From NCBI GenBank assembly GCA_944372725.1, contig CALWAA010000033.1, positions 1 to 9,422 on the forward strand: 9,422 nt of DNA. Reading direction: 5' to 3'. Numbering within the stretch: the stretch's first letter is position 1; each line of letters begins with the position of its first letter. Position numbers and translations under genes: made by a program. The stretch is from an uncultured Bacilli bacterium (lineage in GTDB: Bacteria; Bacillota_I; Bacilli_A; RF39; UBA660). Shown here piece by piece: positions 6,601 through 9,422 of the stretch. The notes beneath the pieces are model-generated. The model saw nothing but the letters and a program-made list of their open reading frames with translations, made no database searches and had not been told where the DNA came from.

Positions 6601-6622
6601 TTTTTTGTAAGTTTTTTGTAAG
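6601..6622 (-). promoter_or_regulatory. Tandem 11-bp direct repeats, probable response-regulator box
   Basis: The minus strand reads CTTACAAAAAA twice without a gap (6622-6612 and 6611-6601). The 11-bp period puts both TTACA cores on the same DNA face, the arrangement that PhoB/PhoP-type dimers recognise, and the cores resemble the TT(A/T/C)ACA repeats of Bacillus PhoP. The second copy covers the -35 position of the operon promoter. The repeats are seen directly; the bound protein is inferred to be the regulator encoded downstream. Confidence 0.6.
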
Positions 6623-6624
6623 AA

Positions 6625-7374
6625 TTATTTTTTCTTTTTTGCTTTTTGTTTTTTTTTTAATTCTTTTCTTTTAGCTTTCGCTTCTTCCCTATATTTTTTC
6701 ATCATTTCAAAGACATTATTATCAAGATTAGGAAAAGCTTTTAAAAGTCTATTAGGAAAGGCTTTAAATCCAGCGATACTTTCTTTTAATCTTTTTTCAA
6801 ATATAATCGGTATCATTGCAATCTTTTCGTTCTTTAATTCTTCAACAATAATAATTCTGTTACGAAGATTATAAGCAATAATAACAGAGTAAATAACATC
6901 TAAGATAAATAATATAGTAAACACAATAGAAAGAATAGTCCATACCTTAAATGGTAATAAACTAAATAAAAGATAAAATCCTGGCGTTACCACATAAATA
7001 ATAAGAAGTGATAAAATACCAAAAGCAAAAGAATTTTGAAGACAAATACGTCCATTTATATTATACTTTCTATCACTATAGTCCCACCATTTATTATGAA
7101 ATATTTTTTCTAATAAAAATGAAGTAAAATATTCTAAGGCACTCGTAATAATGACACCAAAGACAAAGACAACAACAGGGTCTTCATAATACCGTAGTAA
7201 ACAAAATAAAATTAATACTGCCCCTAGTCCATAAATTGGTATCACTGGTCCACATAAAAAACCACGATTGACAAATTTTTTAGAACCCAAATAACACCAA
7301 AATACTTCTAATAAATAACCTATAAAAGAACATAAATAAAAAATCAAACTGCCATACACTAATATTTCTTTCAT
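6625..7374 (-). CDS. CmpB-like putative ABC-transporter permease (PF06541 family)
   Basis: A 249-residue multipass membrane protein of the family named putative ABC-transporter type IV; its function is not established and no ATPase gene is adjacent. Seen: hydrophobic segments at about 7-28, 44-62, 66-88, 112-138 and 145-170; the family features SFIGYLLEVFWCYL (16-29), FVNRGFLCGPVIPIYGLGA (34-52), KWWDYSDRKYNINGRICLQNS (95-115), and a cytoplasmic tail ending in a Lys-rich stretch (about 226-249). The tail has a small internal duplication, KAFPN at 204-208 and 212-216, also visible in the DNA. The start at 7374 is supported by AGAGGT six bases upstream and by its own extended -10 promoter. It reads towards the two-component operon with a 62-bp gap and no terminator between them, so read-through into that operon is possible. 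Confidence 0.9.
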   Translation of the reverse strand: MKEILVYGSLIFYLCSFIGYLLEVFWCYLGSKKFVNRGFLCGPVIPIYGLGAVLILFCLLRYYEDPVVVFVFGVIITSALEYFTSFLLEKIFHNKWWDYSDRKYNINGRICLQNSFAFGILSLLIIYVVTPGFYLLFSLLPFKVWTILSIVFTILFILDVIYSVIIAYNLRNRIIIVEELKNEKIAMIPIIFEKRLKESIAGFKAFPNRLLKAFPNLDNNVFEMMKKYREEAKAKRKELKKKQKAKKKK

Positions 7375-7391
7375 AATATAACCTCTAATTT

Positions 7392-7400
7392 ATTATAACA
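7392..7400 (-). promoter_or_regulatory. Extended -10 promoter of the CmpB-like gene
   Basis: TGTTATAAT on the minus strand is a full extended -10 element, 17 bp before the ATG at 7374, with AGAGGT (7386-7381) as Shine-Dalgarno. No good -35 is present. The predicted start (about 7385) lies within the Shine-Dalgarno, so the leader would be very short. Confidence 0.55.
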
Positions 7401-7419
7401 TAGAAAACTGTCTTTTTGT

Positions 7420-7447
7420 TCATAAATTAATTTTCACCTCATATAAT
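7420..7447 (+). promoter_or_regulatory. Sigma-E-like promoter of spoIIIAH
   Basis: TCATAAA (7420-7426), a 13-bp spacer and CATATAAT (7440-7447) resemble the Bacillus sigma-E consensus (KMATATT, 13-15 bp, CATACAAT): 5 of 7 and 7 of 8 positions agree. The start would be near 7454, just before the Shine-Dalgarno AAAGGAT (7461-7467). Early mother-cell expression is what is known for spoIIIAH in B. subtilis. CATATAAT also contains TATAAT, so a sigma-A reading cannot be excluded. Confidence 0.55.
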
Positions 7448-7474
7448 CTAGTAAGTTTAGAAAGGATAAATTTT

Positions 7475-7969
7475 ATGATAAATAAACAAAATTTATGGTT
7501 TTTAACCCTTTTTTCCTTAATCATGGTACTTAGTATTTATTATCTTACGATGTCTGATGATACTTTATCTACCTTAAATGTAAATAGTGATGTGAGTGAT
7601 GCTACCGATGTTGTAATTAGTGAAGAAAATGATACTTTAGTAGCTCTAAGAGTATCCGAAGAAGAAGCTTTAATTGCTCGGATGAATGAACTAGAAGAAA
7701 TTTTACTTAGTGATGTTGCTACACTAGAAGAAAAAAACGATGCTTATGAAGAATTACAAAGCTTAAATAAAAGTGAAAGTGAAAAAGAAGCGATTATCAA
7801 GCTTATTAAAGAGGAATATAAACTTGATTCAGTCGTTCAAATCGAAAATACAAGTATTACTATTACTATTGCCAGTACTACTCATGATGCTGCTCTTGCC
7901 AATAACATTATTCGCAGTGTTCAAAAACTCTATAATCAAGATATGTATATAACAGTTAAATTCAGTTAA
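7475..7969 (+). CDS. spoIIIAH: Stage III sporulation protein SpoIIIAH-like
   Basis: A 164-residue bitopic membrane protein. In B. subtilis SpoIIIAH sits in the mother-cell engulfing membrane and binds SpoIIQ from the forespore, forming the channel-like A-Q complex with a ring-building domain related to EscJ/YscJ. Seen: the N-terminus MINKQNLWFLTLFSLIMVLSIYY closely resembles the SpoIIIAH family start (KKQTVWLLTMLSL...VYY), with the membrane segment at about 8-24; then an acidic linker (28-60), a helical stretch rich in Glu (61-115), and a C-terminal alpha/beta ring-building part (about 116-164) ending in YITVKFS. It is shorter than the roughly 218-residue B. subtilis protein, mainly in the linker. 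ATG 7475 has AAAGGAT upstream. Unusually it is not preceded by spoIIIAG or any other spoIIIA gene: a divergent CmpB-like gene is upstream and gerE follows after 63 bp. Confidence 0.88.
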   Translation: MINKQNLWFLTLFSLIMVLSIYYLTMSDDTLSTLNVNSDVSDATDVVISEENDTLVALRVSEEEALIARMNELEEILLSDVATLEEKNDAYEELQSLNKSESEKEAIIKLIKEEYKLDSVVQIENTSITITIASTTHDAALANNIIRSVQKLYNQDMYITVKFS

Positions 7970-7984
7970 TTAGGCATTCTATTT

Positions 7985-8013
7985 AACCAAATTGATGGAA
8001 TCCTCATAAAATA
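7985..8013 (+). promoter_or_regulatory. Sigma-K promoter of gerE
   Basis: AACC (7985-7988) and CATAAAATA (8005-8013) with 16 bp between them match every defined position of the sigma-K consensus (mACm, 16-17 bp, CATAnnnTA; equivalently AC-N17-CATANNNTA). B. subtilis gerE is transcribed by sigma-K, so position and sequence agree. The predicted start is near 8019-8020. Confidence 0.75.
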
Positions 8014-8032
8014 CACTAGAAACATAATAGAA

Positions 8033-8254
8033 ATGAGTGATTATTCCATGAAAAGAAGTATCCTAACCAACAGAGAAAAAGAAGTATTCGAACTTTTAGT
8101 ATTAAATAAAACGACAAAAGAAGTAGCAGACCTATTAAGAATTAGTGAAAAAACTGTTAGAAATCATATATCTAATACCATTCAAAAATTAGGGGTTCAA
8201 GGAAGAGCTAGTGCAATTGTTGAATTAGTGCGTTTGGGTGAAATAACAATATAA
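8033..8254 (+). CDS. gerE: Spore-coat transcription regulator GerE
   Basis: A 73-residue DNA-binding protein that consists of a single LuxR/FixJ-type helix-turn-helix domain. In Bacillus GerE acts last in the mother-cell cascade, activating and repressing sigma-K-dependent coat genes. Seen: LTNREKEVFELLVLNKTTKE (11-30), then ISEKTVRNHISNTIQKLGV (37-55), which carries the recognition helix, then GRASAIVELVRLGEI (57-71). It is nearly collinear with B. subtilis GerE (74 residues), differing mainly at the N-terminus. The start at 8033 gives the family length but lacks a good Shine-Dalgarno; the in-frame ATG at 8048 has GAGTGAT upstream and would leave 68 residues. It is preceded by a sigma-K consensus promoter and followed by a UUCG-loop terminator, so it forms its own unit between spoIIIAH and gerM. 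Confidence 0.96.
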   Translation: MSDYSMKRSILTNREKEVFELLVLNKTTKEVADLLRISEKTVRNHISNTIQKLGVQGRASAIVELVRLGEITI

Positions 8255-8257
8255 TTT

Positions 8258-8278
8258 ATCTCCTTCGGGAGATTTTTT
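8258..8278 (+). terminator. Terminator of gerE (TTCG tetraloop)
   Basis: ATCTCC-TTCG-GGAGAT (8258-8273) is a perfect 6-bp stem with a stable UUCG tetraloop, followed by TTTTT (8274-8278). It begins 4 bp after the gerE stop codon. A textbook intrinsic terminator that separates gerE from gerM. Confidence 0.93.
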
Positions 8279-8324
8279 AGTACTTAAATGACTCCTTATT
8301 ACGTATATTTTTAGTGGTGATATT

Positions 8325-9275
8325 ATGCTTAAAAAATCAGCCTTAAGAAGAATCATGGTTTCAACATTAGCTTTAATTATTGTAACCGTTTTATATTTTT
8401 TCCCTACTGATGATAATAATAACCAAATTGCTCAAAAAGTAGAATATGTAAGTGTTGATAATACTCCTATTTATTTAATGAATCCTGATAATTATGTCGT
8501 TAGAACGAGTATTGCTACAAAAGAAAAAGAACCACTTGCTTTAGTTAAGGAAATGATTGATGCTTTAACAATCGGAAATGAAAAACAAGATTATATTCCC
8601 AAACATTTTAGTAGTGTAATTCCTGAAAACACCAAATTACTAGATGTTTCTTTAGAAGATGGCTTACTTAAAATAGATTTTTCCAAAGAATTTTTAAATA
8701 CTACCAAAGAGATGGAAGAAATAATGATTGAAGCAATTGTTTATACATTAACAGAAATAAACGGAATTGATAAGATTATGATTTTTGTAGAAGGCACTAA
8801 ATTAGAGGTACTCCCGCAAAGTAATATAAAGCTACCTAACACTCTCGATAGAAGTTATGGCATTAACAAAGTATATGATATTACGAGCCTTAAGGATTTA
8901 ACAAAAACAACTATTTATTATATTGGCGAATTTAATGACCTTATTTATTATGTTCCCGTAACTAAAATTGAAAATGATAATGGGAATAATAAAATTGAAA
9001 TTATCATTGATGAATTAAAATCTAGTCCTATATATGAGACAAATCTTATGAGTTATCTAGCTAGTAGTGTAAAACTAGAAAGCTATGAAGAATTAGAAAA
9101 CCAAGTTATTCTTAGTTTTAACAACGAAATATTTGATGATTTTAAAGAGCAAAATATTTTAGAAGAAGTAAAATATTCTATTTCTTTATCGATTGAAGAC
9201 ACTTTAAATGTAGAAGAAGTTATCTTTAAAGTTGATAATAAAGTAATTGAAACGTTTAAAACGAAAGAAAATTGA
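8325..9275 (+). CDS. gerM: GerM-domain sporulation/germination protein
   Basis: A 316-residue protein with an N-terminal membrane segment (about 10-27, IMVSTLALIIVTVLYFF) and two tandem GerM domains outside. The first (about 45-165) is clear: LVKEMIDALTIG (73-84), IPENTKLLDVSLEDGLLKIDFSKEF (99-123) and IVYTLTEINGIDKIMIFVEG (138-157). The linker holds DRSYGINKVYDI (175-186). The second domain (about 195-312) is more diverged. In B. subtilis GerM is a mother-cell lipoprotein needed to assemble the base of the SpoIIIA-SpoIIQ complex, and its gene lies close to gerE, as here. Differences: no lipobox cysteine after the hydrophobic segment, so it appears to be held by a transmembrane anchor, and it is somewhat shorter than the Bacillus protein (about 366). 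ATG 8325 follows GTGGTGAT, a good Shine-Dalgarno. Upstream promoter elements are weak (TATATT at 8304-8309). The stop is TGA with a TAA two codons later. Confidence 0.92.
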   Translation: MLKKSALRRIMVSTLALIIVTVLYFFPTDDNNNQIAQKVEYVSVDNTPIYLMNPDNYVVRTSIATKEKEPLALVKEMIDALTIGNEKQDYIPKHFSSVIPENTKLLDVSLEDGLLKIDFSKEFLNTTKEMEEIMIEAIVYTLTEINGIDKIMIFVEGTKLEVLPQSNIKLPNTLDRSYGINKVYDITSLKDLTKTTIYYIGEFNDLIYYVPVTKIENDNGNNKIEIIIDELKSSPIYETNLMSYLASSVKLESYEELENQVILSFNNEIFDDFKEQNILEEVKYSISLSIEDTLNVEEVIFKVDNKVIETFKTKEN

Positions 9276-9389
9276 ATTTAAAGTTATACTTTTTTATATT
9301 TTACTTATACTAAATGTGTAATGTATTTCGAAAATTATTTGATTTTGATTTTTGTCAAGACATAATGACTAGAAATTGCAAAGTTAAAT
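9276..9389 (+). other. AT-rich non-coding stretch after gerM
   Basis: No reading frame of note is seen in these 114 bases. They contain a weak sigma-A-like arrangement TTGATT (9339-9344), 16 bp, CATAAT (9361-9366) ahead of the terminator at 9390. This may simply be the gerM 3' untranslated region. Confidence 0.3.
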
Positions 9390-9412
9390 AATCGTCGATA
9401 TGGCGATTTTTT
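9390..9412 (+). terminator. Intrinsic terminator downstream of gerM
   Basis: AATCGTC (9390-9396) pairs with GGCGATT (9402-9408) through one G-T wobble around a 5-nt loop, and a T run (9407-9412) follows. It is the first terminator-like structure after gerM and probably ends its transcript, about 115 nt past the stop codon. Confidence 0.7.
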
Positions 9413-9422
9413 AAAATTTTGC

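Noticed and set aside
7953..7987. Inverted repeat GTTAAAT / ATTTAAC around the spoIIIAH stop as terminator
   Set aside because: The stem is all but one base AT, the loop is about 20 nt, and there is no T run after it; it overlaps the sigma-K -35 by chance.

Overview
The window looks like a chromosomal segment of a low-GC, Gram-positive, endospore-forming bacterium of the class Bacilli, probably an uncultured or gut-associated lineage near the Erysipelotrichia/RF39 group. The lineage is inference. The evidence is strong AT bias (sampled 60-base rows of most genes are about 22-30 % GC), Shine-Dalgarno-led genes, Firmicutes-type promoters and terminators, and a clear GerE, a sporulation regulator characteristic of Bacilli. 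Tryptophan is encoded by TGG throughout and no reading frame is broken by TGA, so the standard bacterial code applies.

Layout. Positions 1-293 (minus) hold the N-terminal third-domain start of lepA (elongation factor 4), cut by the window edge. Upstream of it on the same strand (363-1625) is a membrane-anchored surface protein with a C-terminal domain that resembles C-type-lectin/FGE-like folds; its middle is visibly richer in GC than anything else here. A divergent intergenic region leads to a 73-residue XRE-type repressor-like gene with its own terminator (1801-2044), followed by asnB, a complete glutamine-hydrolysing asparagine synthetase (2107-3912). asnB converges on, and overlaps by 4 bp, a minus-strand operon: response regulator (6562-5921), sensor kinase (5919-4606) and an unrecognised membrane-anchored extracytoplasmic protein (4604-3909), joined by 1-bp gaps. 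The operon promoter carries two perfect 11-bp direct repeats at the -35 position, a probable autoregulatory site. Upstream on the same strand is a PF06541 (CmpB-like) multipass membrane protein with its own extended -10 promoter.

From 7400 to the end the plus strand is a sporulation cluster: a solitary spoIIIAH, gerE and gerM. In Bacillus subtilis SpoIIIAH and GerM both belong to the mother-cell side of the SpoIIIA-SpoIIQ trans-envelope complex that feeds the forespore, and GerE is the last regulator of the mother-cell programme. The promoters agree with this: a sigma-E-like site precedes spoIIIAH and an exact sigma-K consensus match precedes gerE. The remaining spoIIIA genes (AA-AG) are not in the window. 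A stem-loop terminator closes gerE and another lies near the right edge.

No RNA genes, insertion sequences, CRISPR arrays or prophage genes were seen. I did not find a clearly new multi-gene system. The points most worth a second look are the relocated spoIIIAH beside gerE/gerM, the repeat-controlled three-gene signalling operon with an unknown third member, and the lectin-fold-like surface protein.
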